From Silene noctiflora (taxonomy: Eukaryota > Streptophyta > Magnoliopsida > Caryophyllales > Caryophyllaceae): a stretch of DNA of 42,438 bases. The stretch covers positions 1-42,438 of the forward strand of contig VHZZ01010839.1 of assembly GCA_009801015.1 (NCBI GenBank), in the 5' to 3' direction. Numbering within the stretch: position 1 is the stretch's first letter; every line of letters begins with the position of its first letter. The notes beneath the pieces were generated by a model, which did no database searches, was not told the origin of the DNA, and worked only from the letters and a program-made list of their open reading frames with translations. Of the stretch, positions 11,373-23,300 are shown piece by piece. Both the position numbers and the translations under genes were made by a program.

Positions 11373-11375
11373 AAT

Positions 11376-12119
11376 GAGGTTTATAAGGTTGTAAATCATC
11401 TATGCTATATTTATTACTTGGGTAGCACAAGTAGCGGGGTTGAGAATTGATCCTAATGAGGCAAAAAAATTCAATAAAAATGAATGGATAGTGATTTTAG
11501 GGAAATTCGAAAAAAAAGGTGGATAAATTTAGCTTAAAACTTTGAAATTTTTGACCACCAACGGAGAGCGAGCTCCATTAACGCCATCACCACCAGCCAG
11601 TGGCACCGACGACCACTCACTCCGGTCCGTTCGCCGGTCACCCCCTCCCCATGCAATAACATCCTTTCCCGTGATAGTCTTACTCCCATTCGAAACCTCG
11701 TTTCCAATGAAACACATACCGACAAATATCTTCTTAAACCATTGAAACTTCTTCTTCCATCCCTCTAAACCCCAAATATGAGGTTTTTGACGACAGGGTA
11801 AAAGGTTTCGGTGGTTTAAGAGAATGATATGCTGTTTAGAGGTTGGCAACGACGGGTTCGAAGGGGAGTGTGGCTGACGTTGGTCGAAGCAGGAGAGCGT
11901 CAGCGACGAACTGCGAACGCAGCGGCATATTGATGACGATGGTACCACAGTGTAGCGGACTGACAACGCATCGACGGTGGTGGTGGTGGTTGACATTGAG
12001 TTTTATTTTTTCATTTCCTTTACTTATTTCAAACCAAACAACTAACTATATCAAGAGGAAACTCTTTCATTTCCATCTACTTTCTTTTCGCTTTCCTTAA
12101 TGTGAACCAAACACCCCCA
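11376..12119. mobile_element. Tourist-like fragment with triplet-rich core
   Basis: The right end, TGTGAACCAAACACCCCCA (to 12119), is a Tourist/PIF-Harbinger type terminus, followed by TAA. The interior carries GGTGGTGGTGG-type and CACCACC-type triplet runs (about 11560-11990), like the element at 38.2 kb. No matching left terminus was found, so the left boundary is unknown and the element may be truncated. Short ORFs here are triplet-run artefacts. Confidence 0.4.
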
Positions 12120-12122
12120 TAA

Positions 12123-13071
12123 GAATCGTTTGGTTAGAGTATTTGAGAGAGAGGGTAGGAGAATCAAAACTCCACAACCGTGACGACCAATACTCCGACA
12201 ACGACACCCCCTTGACCACCATTGTTTGGTGCCCCTATCTTACAAATTGGTTAGAAAGTAATAGAAGTGGCGGTTAAGCAGATTTTTTGTCACCATCTGC
12301 TATGCTATTTGAAAATTACTATTCTTTTACATTTGGTTTGTTTAATGAACTTTGTTATTTGTTAGTTTACGAGTTTAAAAATGTTTTATATATGTATTTT
12401 TTTCATGTGTTTGTTTCTTTAGATGGTCGTATCTTGTTATTGCCCGGCTAAACTCTTGGTATTAATTTAATTTGGGGACAAAATTTAGGTGCTGGAGGAG
12501 TGTTTTTATGGGCTTAAGAGTAGTGGTCGTTTTGTGTAAGGAAGATTTTTACGGTGGAGAGTCAGGTTGGTCGTCAGCAACACTACCGACATATGTTGTT
12601 TAAGGTGGGCGATGGGAGTTGTCTTGGCAAGTTGTGGTGGTGGTTGGTGATGAGTAAATAAATGAGTGGTTATTGAGATTAATGTCGTTCCCTTTGAGAT
12701 CAATTAATGGATTTGAGCTAATATGTACATTTTACGAGTTTGATTGAAAAGAATTTGAGCGCCTTTATAAAAAAAATTTAACTCAAAATATTATATTGAA
12801 ACTAAAAAATAATACATATAAACTCAATAATATTTTAATTTTAACACCTAAAAAACTAAAATGTAAATCAAATTTTTTAAAAGCTCAAAAAAGTTGTATA
12901 TAAGATCAATTAGGTTTGTATTGGATGTACGGTACTCATATACATCTAGATGTATAATCCTAGTTGTGCTTTGAGATAACCAAACAACATGTGTAAATTT
13001 GGGGTAATCCTATTCATTTCTCCCTTTTCTCTTTCTTAATTCAATTCCCTTTCACAAACCAAACACCCCCG
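12123..13071. mobile_element. Candidate Tourist-like element, about 0.95 kb
   Basis: The left end, GAATCGTTTGGTTAGAG, and the right end, CAAACCAAACACCCCCG, are roughly inverted; both sides are flanked by TAA (12120-12122 and 13072-13074), the PIF/Harbinger target. The right end is good, the left end degenerate. No transposase is visible. The interior includes GGTGGTTGGTGATGAGTAAA, similar to the 38.2-kb element, which supports one family. Confidence 0.4.
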
Positions 13072-13875
13072 TAATTTGCATAATTGACCACGATTATAGG
13101 TACATCCTGACAAAATACACCTAAATTTATTTAGGGTAAAAGCTTAGCCTAACCAAAATCTAAAATACTCATTCGATAGAGAAGATGGTAAGGTACAACT
13201 TATACAAATATACAACCTATACAAATATACAACCACGCCGTATTTCATATCTTTAACACAACTAGTTAAAGGTGTCCAACACGGCGGATCAACCTGCCCC
13301 GACAAGGCCTACGAGCCCCCTCACCAACCAAGGGCGTGTCATGATTGAAATCCTCTGCTTAGGGTCTCAAAACAGTTCAAAAACTATTACAAAAAAAGTT
13401 TAGCCTTTCCCAACCTGCATAGACCCATCGACAACCAAGCCAAGATCATGTATGAGCCAACTTGACCCAACCATCCATTAAACCAAGTCAGGATTAGTCC
13501 AGGATCCCGCCAACCAAACACGAAAACGGTTTGGTATCACTCTCCTCTCCCATCAAATAATCAAACATAAAGAATCACACACAAGATTCACAACTCTCAA
13601 CACATACATGCATACATCTCTATGCAATTCAACAACACAAATTGAGATCCACCCTCAAACTTATAATCATCAACGCATGTATGTTTGTAAACTACAAGTG
13701 AGTGTGTGACCAATCAAACACCCTCGAAAATACCGTTGATTAATAAATAAACAAACAACTTCAAAAACTTCTCCCTTGTGGCCTTGTGTCCTCAAAATCC
13801 CCAACCTGGTTCAAAACTCACCCCGTCATCCGTCCACCACTCGAATCATTCAACTCGTTACCTCAAAACTCAACC
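13072..13875. other. Upstream region of the LPCAT gene
   Basis: AT-rich DNA holding a direct duplication of about 17 bases (CTATACAAATATACAAC, 13199-13232) and a stretch rich in CCAACCAAG/GACCCAACC words (13265-13510). The last 150-300 bases probably include the LPCAT promoter and 5' UTR. I could not choose a TATA box with confidence. Confidence 0.4.
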
Positions 13876-16800
13876 ATGGCGGACCTTGACATGGAATCAA
13901 TGGCGGAAGCCATTGGATTATCCGTATCAGTACTTAGATTCCTTCTATGTTTCGTTGCAACAATACCCATTAGTCTAATTTGGAGGATTATACCTAGTAC
14001 TCTCCCAAAACACATATATTCTGCATTCACTGGTGCATTTTTATGTTATATTTCATTTGGGTTTTCTTCTAATTTGCATTTTCTTGTGTCTATCTTTATT
14101 GGGTATTTTTCTATGATAATTTATCGCCCTAAATGTGGTTTGATCGCATTCTTCGGCGCCTTCGGGTACTTGATTGGCTGGTATGTTCCATTCTAATTCA
14201 CGGGGTTTTTCTTAATTTGATTATGAAATCACATACTCCCTCCGTCCCGATAATTTGTCCAACTTTTTTTATTCTTTGTGACCGGTATTTTAATTAAATG
14301 TAAACAAATGACTAAGACGGAGGGAGTACTGGAGTAGCTCACTCTCTGGAGTATTATCTATTTTGTTGTGTGTGTTATTTTGTCTTGTTGGGGTTTGTTT
14401 TAGGAAGTATGGATTTTGTTCTTGCTTGGATTTGTGTTCTGACAGTGTACTTTTGAATTATCCTGAAAGATTCAGACTTTTGTTTGTTTGAGTAGTGAAA
14501 TTTGTCATTTTTATAGTATTGAATAGTACCATGAATACAACATTAGAGCGTTAGTCCCAAAATGATTTGGGGTCGTTTGACATGAATCATCATTTGAAAC
14601 CGTCATGGGCATCTAATAGGGCTCGAAATATATGGAGATTATAAGTAAAAAGAGTTGAAAAGCATATGAGTATACAAACATGGAATAATGATGGTGAAAA
14701 ACACGGAGTACTATGAGTACTGTGATTTTTCATATTTGTTCGAAAGGTTCAGTTTTTGTAGTGAAATTAGTGTTTTGAATAGTATTCAGCATTTACTTTC
14801 CTAGTTCATGTTAAAAATCGAATCTTCTGGAGGGAGTTTGCTTATGGTTTTCTAGATGGAATACTTTAGATACAAGCGGTATGCTTACTATGCTCGTGCC
14901 ATGGACTGATGGACATCTGGAATTCTATTCTAATTTCATGATTTCAAGTGCATGATTGTTAACAGTTATCATTGATACAATGTAATAGTACTCCATACAT
15001 TTCTGTATATTTCAAAACTGGAGCATTTTGATGGAAGTAGAGTATTACAGTTTAGTTGGAAAATGTAAGAAGAGGGGTCACAAGGAGGAGAGTGTAGCTT
15101 ATTAGATTTTAAGGTGTAATCAGTAATGATGTTTGTATGGGTGTAAGTAGAACAATGCTCATAACATCAGGCCTTAATACCATACCAAACCAAACTCCAA
15201 TTCACCACCTATCTCCCTTTGTGAAATTGATAAGTAGGGACGGTCTTAATTTGCCGTGAGGTACGAGTGTACTACCCTTGATTGTTTTTGCTTATCAAGT
15301 GGTATGACTTCATGTTGTGAAATGGTGAATTGCAATAGTATTGGCTTGCGCTTGCTTATCAACTTTCTGCTCCTTCCGCGGACTTTGTATACCTTATAAC
15401 CGATTTTTTACCCCCCCAATCTGATGTTCACTAGTATTGTTTTGATGATCTGAGATTGTTTTACTGCCCTTGTTAAATACTACGCTGCATTGTCTTTCTG
15501 TGCTAGTGCAAATTCTTGTACACTTGATGAAATCATTTATTCTTTTCACTTCTGTTGTAGCCATGTTTATTACATGAGTGGAGATGCATGGAAGGAAGGA
15601 GGAATTGATGCAACAGGTACCCTCTTATTCTAGTTATTTGACTGTTCATAATGTTGTGTCATTCTAGGATTTATAGCTGATATCATCGTTTTTTTCATTT
15701 ATAGTGTTTTGATCCTTTAGTGGAGCTATAGTGCGATATTGGAAGGTCACTCCTAATAAATTTAGTATCATGATACACACTAGTGAACATTGCTTCCGAA
15801 CTTTGTCGGTATGTAGCTAGTGAAGTCACTGAGTGGTGGTACTACTCATTAGTGTGTACAGAATGCTGTTTGGGTGGCTTAAAACTCTGTTCTAATCAAA
15901 CTTTATTACGGTGAACTAAACTTTTTTATACCTATCTACGCATACGCGGTTTCTTACTTTTATACGCTGGGCTAGTCCTGAACATTCTGACCAATTTCTT
16001 AAAGTATAAGCCCTTAATCGAGTAGGGAATACCACACAGTAATTGATCATTCTGTCCAAGGGGCATACTGACATTTTTGATCGTATTGTCGGAATAAAAT
16101 ACACTATTATCAACCAAGCTAATATGAACAGGCCAGTAGAATAGAGATATATTTTCAGCTGGACCATTGTTACCAGTTGCAAATTCAAGCGATGTTGTGG
16201 GTGCTATGCTGGTACTCATTGTGTATTTAGGTACCTGTTCTCCTCCCATCCGATCATGGAGTAAAAGCACATGGAGAAAAATTTGAATGAGAACACCTTT
16301 TTTTTTTTTTTTTTGAGTTTAAGCCCCCCCCCCCCCTTTTATAATAGTGGTATATCTTATTTTATAATTGATACCCATCACCAATTTCTTAGATCCCCTA
16401 GGAATTGTCTGTTACAACATGGTATAGCAGGGTCCATCGCTTGAGTTTGTTAACCTATGTGAGGCGTTTCATGCAGCTGCCTGTCTTTGATTTGTACTTC
16501 TAACTTATAAAATTTATGCCTGGAAAATATCTCAAGACCTCCAGAGCGTATCAAATCTACGTTGGAAAATACATTTGATATGGTGTTGTCCTTTTGTTTT
16601 TTATCAGAGCACAAGGAGAAATGATAATGCTCTTTACTTTCTTCCAACTTAAATTCACCTATAATTACATATAACCTAATTCTAAAAAAGCAGTAACTCC
16701 AATATTGGTAGTAGTTTTTGTATTTGAACCCTCCTCGTTTCTTCAGGTGCTTTGATGGTCCTGACACTTAAAGTCATCTCATGTGCGATTAATTATCAAG

Positions 16801-19382
16801 ATGGACTTCTGAAAGATGAAGACTTGCGTGAAGCACAGAAAAAGAACCGGTTGTTGAAAATGCCATCCTTGATCGAGTATGTTGGTTATTGCCTTTGCTG
16901 TGGAAGTCACTTTGCTGGGCCTGTCTACGAAATGAAGGATTATCTTGATTGGACCGAGGGGAAAGGGGTCTGTTCATAAAACACTCTTGTTCATTATCTT
17001 ATTCTTGTTGTTAGGATAAACAGTTTTGCAAATCTATACCTCGAAATTGATTTTATCTCATGATTCCTTTAGCAGACCGTCTCACACGTGAGACCAATAG
17101 CATTTAATTTTAAGGTTAATGATGTGGTTTCACATGTAAGATAGTCTCATATAAGTTTCTTGTGTTTTGTTGTTTTATGTTTGCAGCTGTGGAGCCCAAC
17201 ATTGAAACAGCCATCACCTTGGGCTGGTGTTGGTCGGGCTCTTCTTCAAGCGGCTATATGCATGGGCTTGTATTTATATCTTGTGCCACATTTCCCCTTA
17301 TCTACTTTTACTAACCCCTCGTACGGGGAATGGGGATTTTGGAAAAAGCTGGGTTACCAGTACATGTGCGGATTTACAGCTCGATGGAAGTATTATTTCA
17401 TTTGGTCTATCTCAGAAGCTTCCATTATTATTTCTGGGTTTGGGTTTAGTGGATGGACCGATAGTTCCCCACCGAAAGCCAAATGGGATCGTGCCAAAAA
17501 TGTTGATATCCTTGGAGTTGAGCTGGCAAAGAGTGCCGTTCGGATTCCACTTGACTGGAACATACAAGTTAGCACATGGCTTCGTCACTGTGAGTTTCAC
17601 GCCTTTCACCTTTTGTTCCTCGTTGGACCGTTTCAGTATGGCTAGGATGGGTTAACGATATGAGATTTATTACTCTCGTTGTCTGTGTGTGTTTTAAGTA
17701 AGGTTTATACACCTCTTGGAACAAAAGTTAAGGAGAAAAATAGAAGGTATGTAAGTGCACAAATTAAATGGAAAGAAGAGTAAATTGAGATATTTCTTGT
17801 AAACGTTGATGTGAGGTATGCAAGTGGACACAAATGACTAAATGAGTGATATTTATGCCTTTATATGGTAAATATCATGTTTTTTTAGGAGAAAACTGCA
17901 AAATTAATGAACAGGAATAAAGCAAAGTGTAAACCTGATTGTGAGGCTGTGTAAAAAGTAAAGCATGAACCTTATGCTTAAAAGAAAGAGTTTTATTTTT
18001 GTACAGTTTTGAGTTATGATGCGTGTGTGTAATATGTGTACATCAGTAGCGAGTCTTGTATGAGATGGTCTCACACGTGAAACTAATCCAAGTCTTGATG
18101 TATTCCTCATTTAATTATAGAGTTTAACATGGTCTCATAAGTAAGACCGTCTCATATCAGTTTTTGTGTATTACACATATTTGGCATTTCACTATTTCAG
18201 TTACGCCTATTTTTCAACCATTTATGTTTCCACAGATGTGTATGAGAGACTTGTCCAAAAGGGTAAGAAGGCTGGTTTCTTTCAGCTACTCGCAACACAA
18301 ACTGTCAGCGCTATTTGGCATGTAAGTTGTCTCTTTGGAACTAATTTCTTCAATGATTTGCTTGATTATAAAACTGCTGTTAACGTATTTGCTTTTCTCT
18401 TTTATTTTCGGGAAGTCGGGACTCGGAAGGCTGTTGTGTGAATATGATTCATGATTTAAATTTATAGGCACAAAAAACCTTGCAACTACAGTAGATTATG
18501 GTCTGATTGTCATTATCTTTGTTTTCTTTTAACCCTTACTCCCTACGTTGAAAACACTGAAAAATAGTTTCCTACCGACTAGTGAAAATCACGGCAACCA
18601 CTGCTAATTCACCATATAAAAATTTAAGTAGTTTAGTAGACCATTTTTTTCTTCCTTTGACTCAATTACCTCTTGAAATCCGAGGAATAATGAAATTGTT
18701 GGTTTCGCGTGAAATTGAAAATAAATATTCGTAGTAATATTTTACCATTTGTATTTCTCCTTTTCTTTCTCTGACTGAAAGTGTCTTCTGTAATTACCTG
18801 ACATTGCAGGGAGTGTATCCTGGTTACATATTTTTCTTTGTACAGTCAGCCCTAATGATTGCCGGCTCAAGAGGTACTTCCTGTCATTCCTTAACAGTTA
18901 TACCCAACGCTATTCATCATATTTTCTTCACATTTCTGTAACATAGATATTGTTTGCTTTTCTTTACAGTGATCTACAGATGGCAGCAAGGTGTCTCTGC
19001 AAACGCTCTTAAGACGACGCTGACCCTTGCAAACTTTGCATATACACTATTGGTTCTGAATTATTCAGCTGTTGGTTTCATGGTCAGTCACTTAATTTTT
19101 TTTTTTTTCACTCAGGAATGAGTCGATAATAGTCACTAATTTTTGTTCTAGGCAACTAGTTTGCAAATGTCAAAGATGCTAATTTCTTCGAGTACTATGC
19201 AATCGAATTCACTCGGGTTCCTCATTTTGGTGTTGTAGGTATTAAGCTTGCATGAAACCTTGACAGCATATGGAAGTGTGTATTATGTTGGCACTATTAT
19301 TCCCATCATTGTCCTCCTTTTTGGTTCCTTGGTCAAACCTCCTAATCCAACAAGGTCAAAGGCACCGAAAAAAGAACAATAA
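13876..19382 (+). CDS. LPCAT1: Lysophospholipid acyltransferase, MBOAT family (LPCAT/LPLAT)
   Basis: Eight exons: 13876-14180, 15561-15616, 16747-16967, 17187-17589, 18236-18321, 18810-18873, 18970-19082, 19239-19382. They total 1392 bases and encode 463 residues, nearly the Arabidopsis LPCAT1/LPCAT2 length. The enzyme moves acyl groups onto lysophosphatidylcholine and related lipids in the ER (Lands cycle). ATG 13876 has good context (ACCATGGC) and begins MADLDMESMAEAIG. Several membrane helices are evident. Family blocks include YRPKCG, HVYYMSGDAWKEGGID, WDRAKNVDILG, WNIQVSTWLR and SAIWHG; the likely active-site residues are Asn319 and His357. The tail ends -KKEQ, a dilysine-type ER retrieval signal. 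Exon 3 uses a weak donor (GGG|GTCTGT). LPCAT1 or LPCAT2 cannot be told apart. Confidence 0.95.
14236..14326. mobile_element. Stowaway-like MITE in LPCAT intron 1
   Basis: A 91-base element with 11-base inverted ends, CTCCCTCCGTC on the left and GACGGAGGGAG on the right, flanked by TA on both sides (14234-14235 and 14327-14328). These are the Tc1/mariner Stowaway hallmarks. It sits about 55 bases inside intron 1, near the donor. Confidence 0.85.
14327..15560 (+). other. Rest of LPCAT intron 1
   Basis: AT-rich intron sequence of about 1.2 kb ending in the acceptor TGTTGTAG before exon 2. No gene or complete mobile element is recognised in it. Confidence 0.6.
15617..16746 (+). other. LPCAT intron 2 with poly(T)/poly(C) tract and antisense frames
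   Basis: An 1130-base intron. It carries a poly(T) run followed shortly by a poly(C) run (about 16298-16337). Two antisense open frames (15932-16270 and, overlapping exon 3, 16450-16767) of 112 and 105 codons read through it without any family I recognise. They may be chance or remnants of an old insertion. Confidence 0.5.
17070..17165. mobile_element. Small hairpin-ended MITE in LPCAT intron 3
   Basis: It contains the near-perfect hairpin GTCTCAC-AC-GTGAGAC (17079-17094) and ends in AGTCTCATATAAGTTTCTTG. It is similar along its length to the sequence in intron 4 (18045-18172). The ends echo the GAGACGGTCTC terminal word. Boundaries are approximate and no target duplication was fixed. Confidence 0.55.
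18045..18172. mobile_element. Second copy of the hairpin-ended MITE, in LPCAT intron 4
   Basis: It begins GAGTCTTGTATGAGATGGTC and ends GACCGTCTCATATCAGTTTT, forming imperfect inverted ends. The middle matches the intron-3 copy (TCTCACACGTGA, TTTAATT, GTCTCAT). Two related insertions in adjacent introns suggest a family active near this locus. Confidence 0.55.
18322..18809 (+). other. LPCAT intron 5
   Basis: A 488-base AT-rich intron between the exon ending in TGG CAT and the one starting GGA GTG (the WHG active-site motif is split here). I see no element or RNA in it. Confidence 0.6.
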
Positions 19383-20397
19383 GTGGAGGAAGACGGTTTT
19401 TGAAGCGGCTTGTGCCTCCGAAATCTCGGAGAACGCTTATTTATGGGAGCGTTGGGATGGCTCAGCCTCCCAGGATCGGCTCAAAGAAATTATGCACTTA
19501 CTGTTGATTTAACTCAATTAGTATAATTTGTATTCTAATTTCTATTGAATGATTTACTTCTCAAAGTTTCTGGCATTGTCATGGGAATAATGATGTGCTT
19601 CAATTTCAAAGGAAATGTTAAAAATAGTGATGCCGACGAAGATCTGGTCTCTTGTTTTATCTTGTGTTCCATTGAACAAGGAGATACACCTGTTGTACAA
19701 TTTAAGGAGAATAGAATAATAGTTAAATTATGATGGAATAAAGCAGATTGACTCATTAATGTGCCTACGTTTCTTTTTAACGTAACTATACTCTTTCGAT
19801 GCATGCAATTTTCATCTTGTTTCATTTCATTTTTTTTGTTTTTTTTGTTTTTTTTTTGGCTAACCAGATATTGCGTTGAGCTTAGATTGGACATGAAAAT
19901 ATGAAATACACAAAACCTATGCTTAACATCAATGGAAAATACTTAAGGTTTTTGTTAAATTATTTAAAAAAGGATAAATTGGAATGTTTTTGTGGAACTC
20001 ATGAATTAACTCAACAAGCTTTCGCAATTTCGCCTTTGGTGAGTTAATAATATGAATGATAGAAGTTAAAATATTAATATATTGTTATAAAAAAAGTACG
20101 GGAGTAATATATTAGGACAATAATGTATCAAGTAAAAACAATTAATTTTAGTACATTCAAATTTGTTTTACCTATCATAAAATTATCACCATTTTACTAG
20201 CACAACTACGGATAAAAATTCAAAGTAATCGAGTAACCTCTTCCATCTCTATTTTCAAATCAATGAAAGGCATTCGCACTCATAGACTAGATATACTCGA
20301 TAAAAAGACATTCATGCTCCATAAATCGTTCTTAGTTTTTCCTTATTATCAAACTTGTTAAAAGGATGATCAAACAACAAACAATAGCAAAAGAGAA
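19383..20397. other. LPCAT-CCB2 intergenic region
   Basis: The two genes are head-to-tail. The first 350 bases are likely LPCAT 3' UTR; T-runs lie near 19830-19857; the last few hundred AT-rich bases should hold the CCB2 promoter and leader. I see no gene or definite transposon. Confidence 0.5.
19737..19742 (+). terminator. Candidate LPCAT poly(A) signal AATAAA
   Basis: AATAAA lies 355 bases after the LPCAT stop in T-rich DNA. Plant 3' ends use loose signals, so this is only a candidate for the cleavage region. Confidence 0.35.
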
Positions 20398-23300
20398 ATG
20401 AGTCTTCTATCTTGGAAACCGTTACTACCGTTACACCCAACTTCATTTCGCGCCAAATCATATAATCCTCATCTTCATATAGTAACCCCTCTTAATTCCA
20501 CCAAAAATCGTACCAAAACATCGAAAATTTCAGCAAAAATCGATGATTTAACAACACCCAATTCGCCTCAAGATCAAGTTAATCTCTCAGTACTTCGGTT
20601 TACTTTTGGTAAAAAAATTATGTCTCTTAGGCATAAACACAAACACCTCATGTGCATTATTTGTGAATTGAATTTCTTTTTGTTAATTCAATTGTTTTAC
20701 TACTTATAAGGAATTGGGTTTGTGTAGGAATTTCTTGGTTGGATGAATCTTACTTGCCCAGATATTTAGGTTATGGGTTTGGATTTCTTATTTTGTTGAA
20801 TCATTTTGTCGGTTCAGCTTCAGGCGTAACTTCTGCACAGCTTGTAAGTAATTGTCTTTTCAGCTATAGCGGAAGTTAAGACCGTTGTATGGAGTACAAA
20901 CTTCTTACTTTACCGTCTGCACCTCGTTTAGTGATAGTAATAATAAATGAGGTGTAGAAGCATTTTCAAGGCGGTTGTATGTTGTACAATGGTCTTACAG
21001 GATAATTTGTGGGAAATTTATTGTTGGTCTCTTGATTGTGTAATTAAGTTGAGTTATTGGGTAGGTTTCGGAAGCTTTGGGTCTTTCTTTGGCTGCGTTC
21101 TCCATCACACTTCCGTATGTGGGAAGATTTCTTAAGGTACTTTTGCTTCGAAAGTTACAGTGTTTTTAGGTGATTACAGTGCGGTTTAAATTATTTTTTT
21201 ATCTGTGTTACTAAGTTATGGCGATTGAGCATTGAATTTAGTGAATGATTGAGAAAGTTTGCCGTGAGGGTGTTACAATTTAGACAAGGAGGCAAGGATC
21301 CCAATGGTGTTACCTAAGAAATTTTGATTTGAAATTATTGCAACAATCTTAAAGATGTCGGCTTTTTCTATTTTCAAATAGTCGTGGGAGGGTAGAGATC
21401 ATTTATGAATCGTGATACAATGTCCGAACTAAGCTTTATAGATTGTAGATTGTGGACAACTATGTGAATGGCTCAATTAAAAAGCCTTTTGTGTCTGAGG
21501 TGCAGTAGAGGTCAATAACAACAGCGAAGAATGAACTAATGGTCCAACTGAATTTAGTGTACAACAACAAGAACAAAGCCTTAGACCAAAAATGCAGTGT
21601 TCAATGCAAAACTGGAAGACGTCTGTCTGGTCATGCTGCCATTAAATGTTTTGAGTATGCACTGAACACATGGTTAGAAAGACTCAAACTGTCATGTTAG
21701 CATTATGTAATATAAAAATGCGTACAAGTTTTATGCTACTCTCACATTTCTACGATACCTGAGCTCAATGAATTATACCAAGTGATTTGAAGCAGCATTC
21801 CAAAATATTTACCTAGTGATGGATGTTTGCTATGCTTGACTCGATCTTCTTTTCAATCAGCAGTGTACTAGACATTGCTTGTTGAGGGAACATAATATAG
21901 TCACCTTATATCTTCTTATGACGTACTAGACATTCGTTCAAGTTTTTAATTTTATATGATAAATAACACTTTCTTTTGAATATTTTTTAAACATTAGGTG
22001 TTTAGCTTTATCTTTGTATTACGCCTTGCAGTCGTCCACTAGTTGTCCTTTTGCTTTTTCTGCTTTGCTCATCACTTGTTTCTAGTTAATATAAGAAGGA
22101 AATAGAGTTTCTAGTTAGCAGTGGTATCCAAAAATTTAAGAATGGGATCAAATAGGGTTAAAATTTAAAATATAAGAGGATTGGAGAAGTTGGGAGCTTT
22201 GGCGGGTCACTATATAGATTAATGGCCATTTAGGGAAAAATTTTACTTGATCAAAATTTTAGATGTTTTTCATTACTGTTACTTGCCTATCCATCCATCC
22301 ATGTTAGAATAGCAAGCTGGTATGTGTGACGGTTATGAATCTTCTGAAGTACTTCACAGGGAGCAACACTTGAGGAGCAAGCACCACTACCTGAACAAGC
22401 TCAACAAATTTTTCTGATGTCACAAAATGTTCCTGATTCCCTCAAAGAGGACCTGGCTTGGACAACATATGTTCTACTGCGCAATACAAAATCCGTCTCA
22501 GTGGTAACACCTAAGTCAACGCTTCCTTTATCTTTGCTTTGCTGTTCTTTATTGATTTGCTCAAATTGTTAATGTGTCTCGCAATGGAAAATAAAAAGCA
22601 GTCCTGTCTGAGTTGTGCTATTTAATACTTGAATCTACCTCTCGACTCTCCCCACCGCCTTTCCCCTAACTGCTTTCATGTTGTGACGGATTCTTGTTTT
22701 CTTACTGTCAGCTTATATATCTGCAAGACATGATTTGTATACGTGGCTATTGGAACTTTCCAGAAAATTTGTCGAAGGATGAGATTCTTAACTGGTTTAT
22801 GGGTCAAGTAAAGAAATCTGGTCTGTCTGATGTGACAGGCACACTCTACTATCCTCAAAGTACAGGTGAATGATCGACTGGTTTCTAATCATTTGTTCAT
22901 TACTAATTTACTTTTACGACCGCTGAAGATCTTAGCACGTGGATATGACATTGTAAAATCCGTTTCAATCTCCTTTTGCTGAAGTTCCAGCTAATATTCG
23001 TAATTGATACATTTCAAAATTTCTGGTCTGTACTTGTCGGAGTTGTAGCTGTAGTGATCCCACTGCTCTGAGACAAATATTCACCATATCAACTTTCAAT
23101 TATTCATAGCCTGGTTAAGGCTTTAAAATGAATTTGAGAGGCCATGTTCGAAATGTGAAGACGAGATCCTTATTATAATAGAAAAGAATTTATTTGTAAA
23201 TGTAAAAATGCATTTAATTATAGGGCCCTGTTTGTAGAGCCTAATGCCCTAATGGAGCATGTGTATAGCCGGGTGTGCTTGAATGTACTCTCAATGGTGT

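Larger units (their letters stand above)
9780..11375 (-). mobile_element. 5'-truncated, inactive LINE (L1-type non-LTR retrotransposon)
   Basis: On the minus strand, from about 11375 to 9780, the readable order is the stretch after the reverse transcriptase (IVRRFIWGG.NLEKKIHWV), then a zf-RVT zinc finger (CHLCSCGLKDVRHVLMDC), then RNase H, then an A-rich tail (AAAAAAAAA at about 9781-9789). That is the order of the 3' part of plant L1-like ORF2. The reverse transcriptase and endonuclease are absent, which is typical of 5' truncation. I could not find a convincing target-site duplication. It lies just upstream of the SLK promoter, in the same direction. Confidence 0.85.

Noticed and set aside
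11529..12100. Several ORFs of 60-155 codons on both strands
   Set aside because: They come from GC-rich triplet runs inside Tourist-like sequence and match no family.
12949..13071. A separate Tourist element starting at AACCAAACAACATG (12979)
   Set aside because: The word points the same way as the right terminus at 13071 and has no partner or target duplication.
13786..13875. N-terminal extension of LPCAT from 13786
   Set aside because: The codon there is GTG. ATG 13876 has good context and starts the conserved N-terminus.
17227..17655. 142-codon ORF overlapping LPCAT exon 4
   Set aside because: Out-of-frame shadow of the MBOAT exon.
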